In this document: piece by piece, positions 22,981-31,027 of the stretch
Layout: each line of letters starts with the position of its first letter
Position numbering within the stretch: the first letter of the stretch is position 1
IMG/VR virus record: IMGVR_UViG_3300009161_000157
Span: 1 to 31,027 of that record
Reading direction: 5' to 3' (one strand)
Length of the DNA stretch: 31,027 bases
From: a virus
Position numbers and translations under genes: made by a program
Notes under the pieces: generated by a model
What the model saw: the letters and a program-made list of their open reading frames with translations, nothing else
Told to the model about the DNA's origin: nothing
The model's database searches: none

Positions 22981-23379
22981 TTAAACAGGAGCTGCTTCAG
23001 CTATATATGGAGTTACACTGCCAGATGTTGGTGACCACGGTAGGTCTACTTCAGCAACTTCTAACTTAACCCATTTTTTATCATTTATTTGTTTTTCAAT
23101 TACTCCATTTATATGTGGCCAATAATTTGTAGAAGCTGAACCACTTACGTGGTTTTTAATCCAACCAATAACTTGTGTTTCTGTTAAATCATTATATGTT
23201 GTAAAACTAGCTGTGTTTATTGTGTTAATACTGAACGGTGTTGCTCCGGTAAAAGTACCTACATTACCATCTTCATCTGTAGCCGTTAGTTTCCAATTTG
23301 TACCAACAACGGCATCATTTATATTAGCGCTATTTTGTTTTTTAAGCCCTATTAACTTCCATTCGTATGTATATCCCAT
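22981..23379 (-). CDS. small conserved phage protein, 132 residues, function unknown
   Basis: The protein starts MGYTYEWKLIGLKKQ and runs through TDEDGNVGTFTGATPFSI, TYNDLTETQVIGWIKNHV and GVIEKQINDK. I recognise this arrangement (Y-x-W-K-V-x-G-L, then G-N-x-G-T-F-x-G-A-T-P-F, then a W-I helix) from uncharacterised proteins of marine T4-like phages, but not a function. It ends in a Pro/Ala-rich tail. It lies between the 143-residue gene and the sheath gene and has its own late-type motif 19 bases upstream. A virion or tail-decoration role is plausible from context only. Confidence 0.8.
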   Translation of the reverse strand: MGYTYEWKLIGLKKQNSANINDAVVGTNWKLTATDEDGNVGTFTGATPFSINTINTASFTTYNDLTETQVIGWIKNHVSGSASTNYWPHINGVIEKQINDKKWVKLEVAEVDLPWSPTSGSVTPYIAEAAPV

Positions 23380-23398
23380 AATAATTGTGTTTATATTG

Positions 23399-23406
23399 TA
23401 TAAATA
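23399..23406 (-). promoter_or_regulatory. late-type promoter motif TATTTATA before the 132-residue gene
   Basis: Exact 8-mer on the coding strand, 19 bases before the start at 23379, in the 42-base gap after the 143-residue gene. Confidence 0.5.
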
Positions 23407-23421
23407 TATCTAATTTATTTT

Positions 23422-23853
23422 TTAAACTTCTAACGAACCACTATAATAATCAGTAGTTAAAAGGTGTCTATATGCTTGTGCCATATGGTCTAATTCAGAT
23501 GGTACTTCTAACATAAATTTACACTTATGGTCCATACCAGCAGTTCCAATACTAACACCATGTTTATTATCAGATGGATTTGTTCCTATAAATCCAATTG
23601 GGTTTGCATCAGCATCCCTTGCAGCTTTATTAAACCAAACAGTTACTGCTACCTCTGCCGTATAACCAGCTTGCCAATATACTTCAGTACCTGCGCTTCT
23701 ATCCATTGGTGTTAAACCATCAGGTCTTGAATTATCAACAGGTGGCTTGAAGTCTGCCATTCTTTTTTCAATTTTTACATTTGTAACTACGTGATATGCA
23801 TTTGGTACAGTCAATCCAGTTCCTGGTAATTCGTACTCTCTAATTAGTGCCAT
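23422..23853 (-). CDS. unknown virion-associated protein, 143 residues
   Basis: It starts MALIREYELPGTGLTVPNAYHVV. I do not recognise a family. The protein is mostly strand-like by eye (AYHVVTNVKIEKRM, then GYTAEVAVTVWFNKAARD, then HKCKFMLEVPSELDH) with a C-terminal helix (DHMAQAYRHLLTTDYY). The pattern would suit a small beta-sandwich such as a fibre-attachment or decoration protein. It starts 3 bases after the tail fibre stop, so translation is probably coupled. No signal peptide or membrane helix. Confidence 0.78.
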   Translation of the reverse strand: MALIREYELPGTGLTVPNAYHVVTNVKIEKRMADFKPPVDNSRPDGLTPMDRSAGTEVYWQAGYTAEVAVTVWFNKAARDADANPIGFIGTNPSDNKHGVSIGTAGMDHKCKFMLEVPSELDHMAQAYRHLLTTDYYSGSLEV

Positions 23854-23856
23854 AAT

Positions 23857-26800
23857 TTATTCTTTATTATTAAATATTAAATTATTTAAAATTTCTTTTA
23901 ATTCTTTAATTTCTTCTGATTGTTTTTTTATAACTTCACTTTGTTCTTTTATTGCTTCTATAAATAAACCAGCAAAATTACCATAAGAAACTCCATATTC
24001 ATCAACATCAGATGCATATGTTACTACTTCAGGTAATATTTCTTCTATTTCTTGTGCAATTACTCCAATTTGTCTTTTTTTAGTTTCATCTTTAATAGTA
24101 TTATAGAATACACCTCTCATTTTTAATACTTTATCTAATGCATTATCTACAGATGTAATATTTTCTTTTGCACGTCTATCCGAATAAGCTACTATATTAC
24201 CTTCTGCATAGATACTACCACCAACATATATTCTATATGAACTTGATGTTGATGATGTACCATGTCCCGTACAGTTATTTCCTAATGAATGATAGAATAC
24301 CCATCTTCCTGCGTCTTGTAAATAACAACCACCATTACCACTCTCCCACATATAGTGAGGTCTATAAGATGAATCAATTACGTGACCATACCATCCATTT
24401 CTATTACCATTCATCCTCCACGCACCATAAGTCCAATCATTTGGATACCAGTGTGCACCATTACTATCCGAATAAAATCCAGTACTATTTGTGTACATCC
24501 ACTTATACTTAAATGAATAGTTTGAACCCCCTGCTAATTGAATACACAAATCACTCATATCGTAATCGGAATAAACTCTAGTTCCTTCATACGAACCAGC
24601 ATTTGCTCCCAATTTAATACCAGTATGAAATGCAATTCTTAAATCCGGATAAGGATAACCCCATCCACCACCTTCTTGGAAGATATCATACGGATTAGTA
24701 CCTTGTCCAGAGTTACCACCAACTCCAATTGGCCTTAGTCTAGCAAATTCTATGTAGTTATTAAAGTTTGCACTACTAAATTGAGAAAATGATTGAGGGT
24801 CACAATAGTATCCAGTATTATCTCTATCGTAAATAAAGTTTGTTCTTATTTCATAAAGATACGTTCTATTTCCAGAATAGTGGTTGATATATGTTTCATA
24901 TCCGTTTTGACAATCTAAGTGTAAGTTACCATTAGTTGCTACAACAGATGCCCAGCTATTAGGTCTACCATTTGCACCAACATAAAGATATGCTCCCCAA
25001 GTTGGGTTGGGCCCATGCAATGCACCACCTCTGATTCTTAATGCTTGGTCTGATGTTGAGTTGGGGTCTAAATAATATCCAGTATCATCCGAATCGTAGT
25101 ATATAGATGCATAGAAATCTGATGAATATTCGTTCAACCCATACATTGCCAATTTATACCAAGGACGTTTTCCACTCCAATAAGAAGTCCACCATGCACC
25201 ACTAATAGGTCCACCAACTAATTGCCATCCATATCCACTATTATATCCACTCACATAGTGAAGTGCTTGAACTCCAGTCCAGTGAGATGTACCTGCAGGT
25301 TGGTTAGAAGGATTACTCCAAGTATCAAAGAATCCACTACCCCAAGTAAATACAGAGATAAGGTCAGTTGTACCCCATCCCATTGAACCTACCCAATAGT
25401 TAGAATCTCCAGTATAATCATTTCTTCTAAAGTTACCTTTTGCAGTTAAACCAATTCTCATTTTACCATAATCAGTCAAACCTTGCCAGTTACTATCACC
25501 ATCTCCATTGAAATAATATCCAGTATTGTGGTCATAGTATATAGGTGACCTCATATCATTCTTTACCCAAATGGTAGAAGAAATTGCAGCGAAGGTAGTA
25601 CCATAGTTTGCCACAATCATACCGTGGTCACTTAAATAACTACCTTGTCCACCAACGTTTGGATGTGACCAAACTATACCATATGTGTTATTTAAAGATG
25701 TACCATCTATTGCTGGCTTATATGAATTACCCATTGAGAATACACCCTGATATCTAGTAGATGTATAAACACCTACAACAGATTGTCCGTAGTTGTTATC
25801 TAAATAAAGGTTTTCATTTCCATCAATACGAATACCACCATTTGCTACTACATATGATAATCTAGCAGTTCCATTAGGGTCACAATAATATCCAGTATTA
25901 TTTGAATCATAGAATATTGGTGCTCTTAATGAGTTACCTCCAGTTAAATAGTTATTTGCATAAACCGTACCATCTGAATACCATTCCATTGTAGAATAAC
26001 GAGTACCACTTGTGTTTGTATTATAAAAATATGTATTACCAGACGTATTGAATCTCATATAAGCCTGTCCCTGTCCGGTATTTATTCTACCAAATCCATT
26101 AGGAGAACCACCGTCATTTGTTACGTTATATCCAAACCCACCATCGTTCCAAGTCACACCAGGTTCAGATACCCACATTTGTAAATAAGATGGAGTACCA
26201 GTACCCATTTCACCACCAATAGCAGTTACTCTAAGTGATGAGTTTCCATGTCCGCCCGCTACGTCTAGTCTACCTCTCAAATAAGAACCACCATTAGGGT
26301 CAGTATAATATGCTGTATTATCACTATCATAAAATATTGGTGCTCTAAACGAACCATTTGCCCAAACAGTAGAACCATTATCCCAACGTAAGTTCCAATT
26401 CTGTTGCGCCGTTGTTGAACCGTATCCCAATCTCCAATCATTTGCCGAATAATTCCACATTAATCCCCAATAGGTAGATGCGTTATTCATTGCAAACCCA
26501 CCAGCATTATTATATCCTTGTGCTACAAATGAATTTCCATAATTTACATTATGGGTATTTGATGTTATTACGTTTTCATTAGATGTTCCAGCTGGGTCAG
26601 AGTAATATGCTGTGTTATCTCTATCATAAAATCTATAAGAGTATAAATTACTACTATTAGTTATATCTCCAGTAAAATATGCACCTTCACTAGCAAATGA
26701 AATTCTATGATAAGTTGAACCATTATTTTTTAATACTAAATGATGTCCATATCCACTTCCATATGAATAACCAAGACCATACATATTTCCTATTGGCCAA

Positions 26801-29800
26801 GATTCGCCAATTGTCCAAATTACTTTTTCAGCAGTACCAGTAGAATTATAACTACCCATCATACCACCATCACCACGAGCTACCAAATAGTTTGAAAACC
26901 AAAGTCTACCATTTTGCTCCGTTTGGTTGAAATTGTTTGTTCCTGCAAAATCACCATAATATCCAGTATTATCATTATCTCTAAATAATGGTGCTCTGAA
27001 ATCGGTTGATGCAAACGCAATACCACTTTCATCTACGGAGAATAATTCATTTGATGATTTTATTGCGTTATTACCAATTATGAATTTTTGTGCAGTTTCA
27101 TTATTATTAGCATCAATACTTACACGAACCGCACCAGCTCCTGCTAAATATAATGTATTACCTGATGAGTTATTTTGTAAAAGAACAACATCATATGTGT
27201 TATCTCTATATAAACCAGCACCAGTATCCGATAAATAATACGCTCCACCATTTCCACCAGCGTTTGCTGTTACTTGATTAAATACTACATTATCGCTTGT
27301 ACGAACATACTGATTCATATTATAAGCGTAAATTTGGTCAACACTATTTAATATTTGTTGCCAACTACTCCATGTTGATGCACCAGTTCCAATTCTTGTC
27401 CACAATCTATGATTTGCCGTATATGCAATTTGTATTGGAGCTCCACCACTTAAATCAGTACTACCACCATAACTTCTCCAAAACATTTGTCCGTTGTATG
27501 AACCACCATCACTTAATCCGTTTGTACTATTTGCTTTGAAATCAAAATAAACTCCAGCATTTTTACTCGATGGTGTATCATTTGTATTTCTAGTATCGTT
27601 TGAATCAACAGCTTCAGCTCTATCAGCAGTACCGGTTAAGTTTGATGTTACATTTGCAAATGTTACCGAATCGGTTGTTCTAAGATTTTGATTCATTAAA
27701 TGAACTTCCGTAGCTCCTTGTCCTGTATCCACAGTTGCAAATGTAACAGCATCCGTAGTTCTTATGTTTTGGTTCATTAAATGAACCTCAGTTGCACCTT
27801 GTCCCGTATCAACCGTAGAGAATGTAACCGCATCCGTAGTTCTTACGTTTTGGTTCATTAAGTGAACCTCAGTTGCACCTTGTCCCGTATCCACAGTTGC
27901 AAACGTTACTGCATCAGTTGTACGAATATTTTGATTCATTAGGTGAACTTCAGTTGCACCTTGTCCCGTATCTATCGTACCACTTATTGTTATATTACCT
28001 GCACTTACTGAAAGGTTTCCACCACTTACAGTTACACCATTTGTAGCCGTAATCGTTGAATGAGTAACGTTATCAGTTGTTCTAAGATTTTGATTCATTA
28101 AGTGAACCTCAGTTGCACCTTGTCCCGTATCTACAGTTGCAAATGTAACAGCATCAGTAGTTCTAACATTTTGGTTCATTAAATAAACCTCAGTTGCACC
28201 TATACCAGTATCTATCGTACCAGTAAGAACTAAATTACCAGCTATATATGTGTTATCATCATGATACCACCTATCACTACCTTCATCCCAATAAAATTGT
28301 TTTGTTGCTGCATTACCTCTCTTAACTTCTATACCAGCATTTTCAGTTGGTGTAGTTGATGCTCCAATATCTGCGTTAAGTGTAATAATATTATCACCTA
28401 CGTTAAGAGTTGTTGTATTAATATATGTTGTTGTACCACTTACAGTAAGGTCACCACTAATTGTAGCGTTACCAGTTACCGTTAATGTAGTACCATCGAA
28501 TTTTAAATTTGCTTCAACGGTTGCGTTTGGTGCAGTTCCGTTTAGGGTGATTACACCATTATCTGTTGTACCCGTTAATGATAATAATCCAGAAGTACCG
28601 GACGAACCAGATGTTCCAGATGTTCCAGATGTTCCTGATGTGCCACTACTACCTGAAGTACCAGAAGTTCCCGATGAACCACTACTACCAGATGTTCCAG
28701 AAGTTCCTGAAGTACCGGATGTTCCCGATGAACCACTTACTCCGGAAGTACCCGATGTACCAGAAGTACCACTACTACCAGAAGTTCCTGAAGTACCGGA
28801 TGTTCCCGATGAACCACTTACTCCGGAAGTACCCGATGTACCAGAAGTTCCTGAAGAACCACTTACACCGGAAGTTCCAGATGTACCAGAAGTTCCTGAT
28901 GTTCCCGAAGAACCACTTGCACCGGAAGTTCCAGAAGTTCCTGATGTTCCTGATGTTCCACTTGTTCCAGAGCTACCAGCCGAACCACTTACTCCAGAAG
29001 TTCCTGATGAACCTGAAATACCACTTGTTCCTGAGCTTCCATTTATACCACTTGTTCCTGAGCTTCCATTTATACCACTTGTTCCTGAGCTTCCATTTAT
29101 TCCCGATGTACCAGATGTACCCGAAGTTCCAGATGAACCCTGCACTCCACTTATTCCAGATGTTCCCGAAGTACCACTACTTCCACTTGTGCCAGAAGTT
29201 CCTGATGTGCCTGAAGTTCCTGATGTTCCGTTTGAACCCGATGAACCTTGTGCACCACTTGTTCCAGATGTACCCGATGCCCCACTTGTTCCCGAAGTTC
29301 CAGAAGTACCAGAAGTACCACTTGTTCCTGAAGTTCCTGATGAACCACTTCCTCCACCGGCTCCACTTACTCCAGAAGTTCCTGATGTTCCTGATGTTCC
29401 CGATGTCCCATTAATACCAGATGTACCAGAAGTTCCCGATGAACCTCCACTACCTGCAGTACCAGTACCTCCACCAGCTCCCGTTACACCACTAGTACCG
29501 GATGTTCCCGAAGTTCCTGATGAACCACTTACTCCTGAAGTTCCTGACGAACCACCACTTCCACCGGTACCACTAATTCCTGAACTTCCTGCAGTTCCGG
29601 TTGAACCAGATGTACCCGATGTACCAGAACTTCCTTGTGAACCAGAAGTACCTGAAGTACCACTACTTCCATTTGAGCCAGATGTTCCACTTGTTCCTGA
29701 ACTTCCAGATGTACCGGATGTTCCTGATGAACCCGTACTTCCGGATGTACCTGAAGTTCCCGATGTTCCAGATGTTCCTCCTGAACCAGAAGTTCCATCA

Positions 29801-30654
29801 GTTCCACTTGTTCCTGATGTTCCCGATGTTCCAGAAGTGCCAGATGTTCCCGAAGTTCCTCCACTACCAGAAGTTCCAGAAGTACCTGATGTTCCAGAAG
29901 TTCCCGATGTGCCACTAGTTCCACTACTTCCTCCACTACCAGATGTTCCTGAAGTTCCTGATGTACCCGATGTACCAGAAGTTCCTGATGTACCAGAAGT
30001 TCCTTCCGAACCAGTAGTACCAGATGTTCCCGATGTTCCCGATGTACCAGAAGTTGCCGCTGCTGTTTTTATACCAATTTTACCTGTTGATGAATTATAA
30101 ACTAATACCTCATCGGTTGTTATATCTGATTTTAGTGAACCAATTCCAAATGATAATGAACCCGTAATTCCTACACTACCAGTAAATTCTTGCTTATCAT
30201 TTTGTGCATCACCAAATTTGTTACTTCCACTTGCGTAGATTATTGATGATGATATATAAGTTACTTTTAATTCAGTTGCATTTATTGTACCTGCTACAGT
30301 TAAATCAGTATTAACTACTAACCCTCTATTTGGAGAAATTATCGCAGTTGCCGAACCTGATTTTAATCTATCTAAATCCCCAATTGCCGCTGCATTAATG
30401 TTAAACAAACCACCGCCATCACCAATAAAAAGTGAAGAAGTAATTGAACCACTAATTTTTACATTAGAATTTATTTGAATCGAATTTGTTGGTGACCCGA
30501 TTAAAGATGTTTGTATTGCAGAAGCGGAAAAATTTGCACCCACATCTATTGAATGAGATGAAAAATTAGCTACACTACTTCCACTTACAAATAAAGAAAT
30601 TTTATCTTTAGTTTGTTGATTTAAACCATTTGGGTTACCACCTAAATATTCCAT
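23857..30654 (-). CDS. giant collagen-like tail fibre with S74 intramolecular chaperone
   Basis: 2265 residues. Order: N-terminal beta-rich attachment part (1-200); 163 uninterrupted Gly-X-Y triplets, mostly Gly-Thr-Ser and without proline (201-689); a beta-strand domain (690-810); six copies of a module DTGQGATEVHLMNQN followed by RTTDAVTF (about 810-1000); about eight spaced copies of a FYDSDNTAYYTDP-type repeat (about 1220-2060); and a C-terminal Peptidase_S74 domain beginning at S2158. The catalytic pair is S2158 and K2163 (SDRRAK), the spacing known from endosialidase tailspikes. This domain trimerises the fibre, then cleaves itself off, removing the last 108 residues. The very end is a coiled coil (EQSEVIKKQSEEIKELKEIL). 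It is the host-recognition fibre. Confidence 0.92.
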   Translation of the reverse strand: MEYLGGNPNGLNQQTKDKISLFVSGSSVANFSSHSIDVGANFSASAIQTSLIGSPTNSIQINSNVKISGSITSSLFIGDGGGLFNINAAAIGDLDRLKSGSATAIISPNRGLVVNTDLTVAGTINATELKVTYISSSIIYASGSNKFGDAQNDKQEFTGSVGITGSLSFGIGSLKSDITTDEVLVYNSSTGKIGIKTAAATSGTSGTSGTSGTTGSEGTSGTSGTSGTSGTSGTSGTSGSGGSSGTSGTSGTSGTSGTSGTSGSGGTSGTSGTSGTSGTSGTSGTDGTSGSGGTSGTSGTSGTSGSTGSSGTSGTSGSSGTSGTSGSNGSSGTSGTSGSQGSSGTSGTSGSTGTAGSSGISGTGGSGGSSGTSGVSGSSGTSGTSGTSGVTGAGGGTGTAGSGGSSGTSGTSGINGTSGTSGTSGTSGVSGAGGGSGSSGTSGTSGTSGTSGTSGTSGASGTSGTSGAQGSSGSNGTSGTSGTSGTSGTSGSSGTSGTSGISGVQGSSGTSGTSGTSGINGSSGTSGINGSSGTSGINGSSGTSGISGSSGTSGVSGSAGSSGTSGTSGTSGTSGTSGASGSSGTSGTSGTSGTSGVSGSSGTSGTSGTSGVSGSSGTSGTSGTSGSSGTSGTSGTSGVSGSSGTSGTSGTSGTSGSSGSSGTSGTSGSSGTSGTSGTSGTSGSSGTSGLLSLTGTTDNGVITLNGTAPNATVEANLKFDGTTLTVTGNATISGDLTVSGTTTYINTTTLNVGDNIITLNADIGASTTPTENAGIEVKRGNAATKQFYWDEGSDRWYHDDNTYIAGNLVLTGTIDTGIGATEVYLMNQNVRTTDAVTFATVDTGQGATEVHLMNQNLRTTDNVTHSTITATNGVTVSGGNLSVSAGNITISGTIDTGQGATEVHLMNQNIRTTDAVTFATVDTGQGATEVHLMNQNVRTTDAVTFSTVDTGQGATEVHLMNQNIRTTDAVTFATVDTGQGATEVHLMNQNLRTTDSVTFANVTSNLTGTADRAEAVDSNDTRNTNDTPSSKNAGVYFDFKANSTNGLSDGGSYNGQMFWRSYGGSTDLSGGAPIQIAYTANHRLWTRIGTGASTWSSWQQILNSVDQIYAYNMNQYVRTSDNVVFNQVTANAGGNGGAYYLSDTGAGLYRDNTYDVVLLQNNSSGNTLYLAGAGAVRVSIDANNNETAQKFIIGNNAIKSSNELFSVDESGIAFASTDFRAPLFRDNDNTGYYGDFAGTNNFNQTEQNGRLWFSNYLVARGDGGMMGSYNSTGTAEKVIWTIGESWPIGNMYGLGYSYGSGYGHHLVLKNNGSTYHRISFASEGAYFTGDITNSSNLYSYRFYDRDNTAYYSDPAGTSNENVITSNTHNVNYGNSFVAQGYNNAGGFAMNNASTYWGLMWNYSANDWRLGYGSTTAQQNWNLRWDNGSTVWANGSFRAPIFYDSDNTAYYTDPNGGSYLRGRLDVAGGHGNSSLRVTAIGGEMGTGTPSYLQMWVSEPGVTWNDGGFGYNVTNDGGSPNGFGRINTGQGQAYMRFNTSGNTYFYNTNTSGTRYSTMEWYSDGTVYANNYLTGGNSLRAPIFYDSNNTGYYCDPNGTARLSYVVANGGIRIDGNENLYLDNNYGQSVVGVYTSTRYQGVFSMGNSYKPAIDGTSLNNTYGIVWSHPNVGGQGSYLSDHGMIVANYGTTFAAISSTIWVKNDMRSPIYYDHNTGYYFNGDGDSNWQGLTDYGKMRIGLTAKGNFRRNDYTGDSNYWVGSMGWGTTDLISVFTWGSGFFDTWSNPSNQPAGTSHWTGVQALHYVSGYNSGYGWQLVGGPISGAWWTSYWSGKRPWYKLAMYGLNEYSSDFYASIYYDSDDTGYYLDPNSTSDQALRIRGGALHGPNPTWGAYLYVGANGRPNSWASVVATNGNLHLDCQNGYETYINHYSGNRTYLYEIRTNFIYDRDNTGYYCDPQSFSQFSSANFNNYIEFARLRPIGVGGNSGQGTNPYDIFQEGGGWGYPYPDLRIAFHTGIKLGANAGSYEGTRVYSDYDMSDLCIQLAGGSNYSFKYKWMYTNSTGFYSDSNGAHWYPNDWTYGAWRMNGNRNGWYGHVIDSSYRPHYMWESGNGGCYLQDAGRWVFYHSLGNNCTGHGTSSTSSSYRIYVGGSIYAEGNIVAYSDRRAKENITSVDNALDKVLKMRGVFYNTIKDETKKRQIGVIAQEIEEILPEVVTYASDVDEYGVSYGNFAGLFIEAIKEQSEVIKKQSEEIKELKEILNNLIFNNKE
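24468..26990 (-). repeat. spaced YDxDNTxYYxDP repeats in the tail fibre
   Basis: About eight copies at irregular distances, for example RAPIFYDSDNTAYYTDPNG, YRFYDRDNTAYYSDPAG, IYYDSDDTGYYLDPNS and NFIYDRDNTGYYCDPQ. Each is probably a short strand-turn element linking larger beta domains of the fibre shaft. Copies differ, so they are old duplications rather than recent ones. Confidence 0.75.
27651..28214 (-). repeat. six-copy tail-fibre module DTGQGATEVHLMNQN-RTTDAVTF
   Basis: Six near-identical modules of about 27 residues (81 bases), one of them with an insertion of about 27 residues (SGGNLSVSAGNI). A seventh, degenerate copy (YAYNMNQYVRTSDNVVF) lies near 27290. The DNA copies differ mainly by synonymous changes. 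Confidence 0.8.
28588..30054 (-). repeat. collagen-like (Gly-Thr-Ser)n repeat tract
   Basis: 1467 bases, 489 codons, exactly 163 Gly-X-Y triplets. Gly alternates GGA/GGT, Thr ACT/ACA and Ser TCT/TCA/TCG, so the DNA period of 9 bases is blurred. Interruptions of pure GTS are by GSS, GSG, GIN, GVS and GAQ triplets, but the Gly register never breaks. Confidence 0.9.
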
Positions 30655-30666
30655 TAATTACAACTT

Positions 30667-30999
30667 TTATGTTATTTCCAATACCGAAACAATTACATCT
30701 GCTGAATTGGCTAACGATGATGTTACTGATAGAAAATCTCCTGTTTCCAAAACTAACTTTTGCTCACCACCTACCAACACATTAGTACTACCGGGTATAA
30801 TTAAAGAATCTTTTACAACGTAAACACATTTATTAGCCGATGTATCTCTAACCATTACACTAACTGATATATTATTTGTGCTTACATTTGCTACACCAAC
30901 CCCAATTACAGTTGTTGAAGTTGCCGCAGGTGTTTCATATATTTTCACACCTGTTGTTCCAATTGAACCCGCTATACTATTTTTAAATGCGTTTGCCAT
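30667..30999 (-). CDS. small conserved virion-type protein, 110 residues
   Basis: The protein starts MANAFKNSIAGSIGTTGVKIYETP and is Val/Ser/Thr-rich, all strand by eye, ending KLVLETGDFLSVTSS-LANSADVIVSVLEI. I recognise this sequence type from uncharacterised structural proteins of marine T4-like phages; it looks like a small beta-sandwich such as a capsid decoration, neck or fibre-linking protein. It lies 12 bases upstream of the tail fibre gene, so a fibre-related role is plausible. The 28 bases upstream to the window edge are AT-rich; any promoter is outside. Confidence 0.78.
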   Translation of the reverse strand: MANAFKNSIAGSIGTTGVKIYETPAATSTTVIGVGVANVSTNNISVSVMVRDTSANKCVYVVKDSLIIPGSTNVLVGGEQKLVLETGDFLSVTSSLANSADVIVSVLEIT

Positions 31000-31027
31000 T
31001 TCTTTTTATTTTTTATCCTAATGCTAT

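Noticed and set aside
23959-23966. Further exact TATTTATA copy inside the tail fibre gene
   Set aside because: It encodes part of the conserved S74 segment GLFIEAIKE and has no start codon at the usual distance, so it is a coding coincidence.
28588-30054. CRISPR-like short regular repeats
   Set aside because: The period is 9 bases, there are no unique spacers, and the tract is an open coding frame with synonymous codon variation.
28547-30100. Plus-strand open frame of 517 codons with Pro-Glu-Val/Pro-Asp-Val repeats
   Set aside because: It is the reverse-strand reading of the Gly-Thr-Ser tract (codons GGN ACN TCN read as NGA NGT NCC). It has no promoter and runs against every other gene.

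Overview
The window reads as part of a large, AT-rich, contractile-tailed (myovirus, T4-like module) phage genome that infects a member of the Bacteroidetes. Every supported gene is on the minus strand, so transcription runs from high to low coordinates. The Bacteroidetes assignment rests on four promoters of the TTTG-N20-TATATTTG type, A-rich start regions with few Shine-Dalgarno-like sequences, and a FlavoBacteroidetes-style signal peptide.

Layout in transcription order. 30999-22981: a small conserved virion protein, a 2265-residue tail fibre (163 collagen-like Gly-X-Y triplets, tail-fibre repeats, S74 self-cleaving chaperone), and two small proteins. 22838-18591: tail sheath, tail tube, a gp26-like tail assembly chaperone whose C-terminal extension is probably reached by a +1 (or -2) ribosomal frameshift at a T7 run, and a 79-residue protein. 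18579-10764: tape measure, tube-cap-like protein, LysM-like wedge protein, baseplate hub and a 118-residue unknown. 10718-10305: a complete phage-encoded tmRNA with its own promoter and terminator. 10243-8719: an 88-residue unknown and a short family A DNA polymerase. 8680-3038: a secreted DNA/RNA nuclease and a 1675-residue multidomain protein (ParB-like and TraB/EreA-like motifs). 2977-1: an unknown, a GH19 endolysin, a gp32-like single-strand binding protein and a RecA/UvsX recombinase cut by the window edge.

The non-coding DNA is the most informative part. Two promoter classes can be separated by eye: the host-type promoters (before tmRNA, the 88-residue gene, and twice before gp32), and an 8-base motif TATTTATA (coding sense) 19-85 bases before most independently expressed late genes. 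Strong hairpin terminators follow endolysin, tmRNA, the tail chaperone and the tube gene, each followed directly by a promoter for the next gene. The gp32 leader has a hairpin/pseudoknot-like element followed by UUAAA repeats every 7-8 bases up to the AUG, closely resembling the autogenous operator of T4 gene 32.

All family assignments are from motif recognition by eye; no database search was run. No CRISPR array, insertion sequence, attachment site or ordinary tRNA gene was seen. The only gene-free stretch longer than 300 bases is the tmRNA region.
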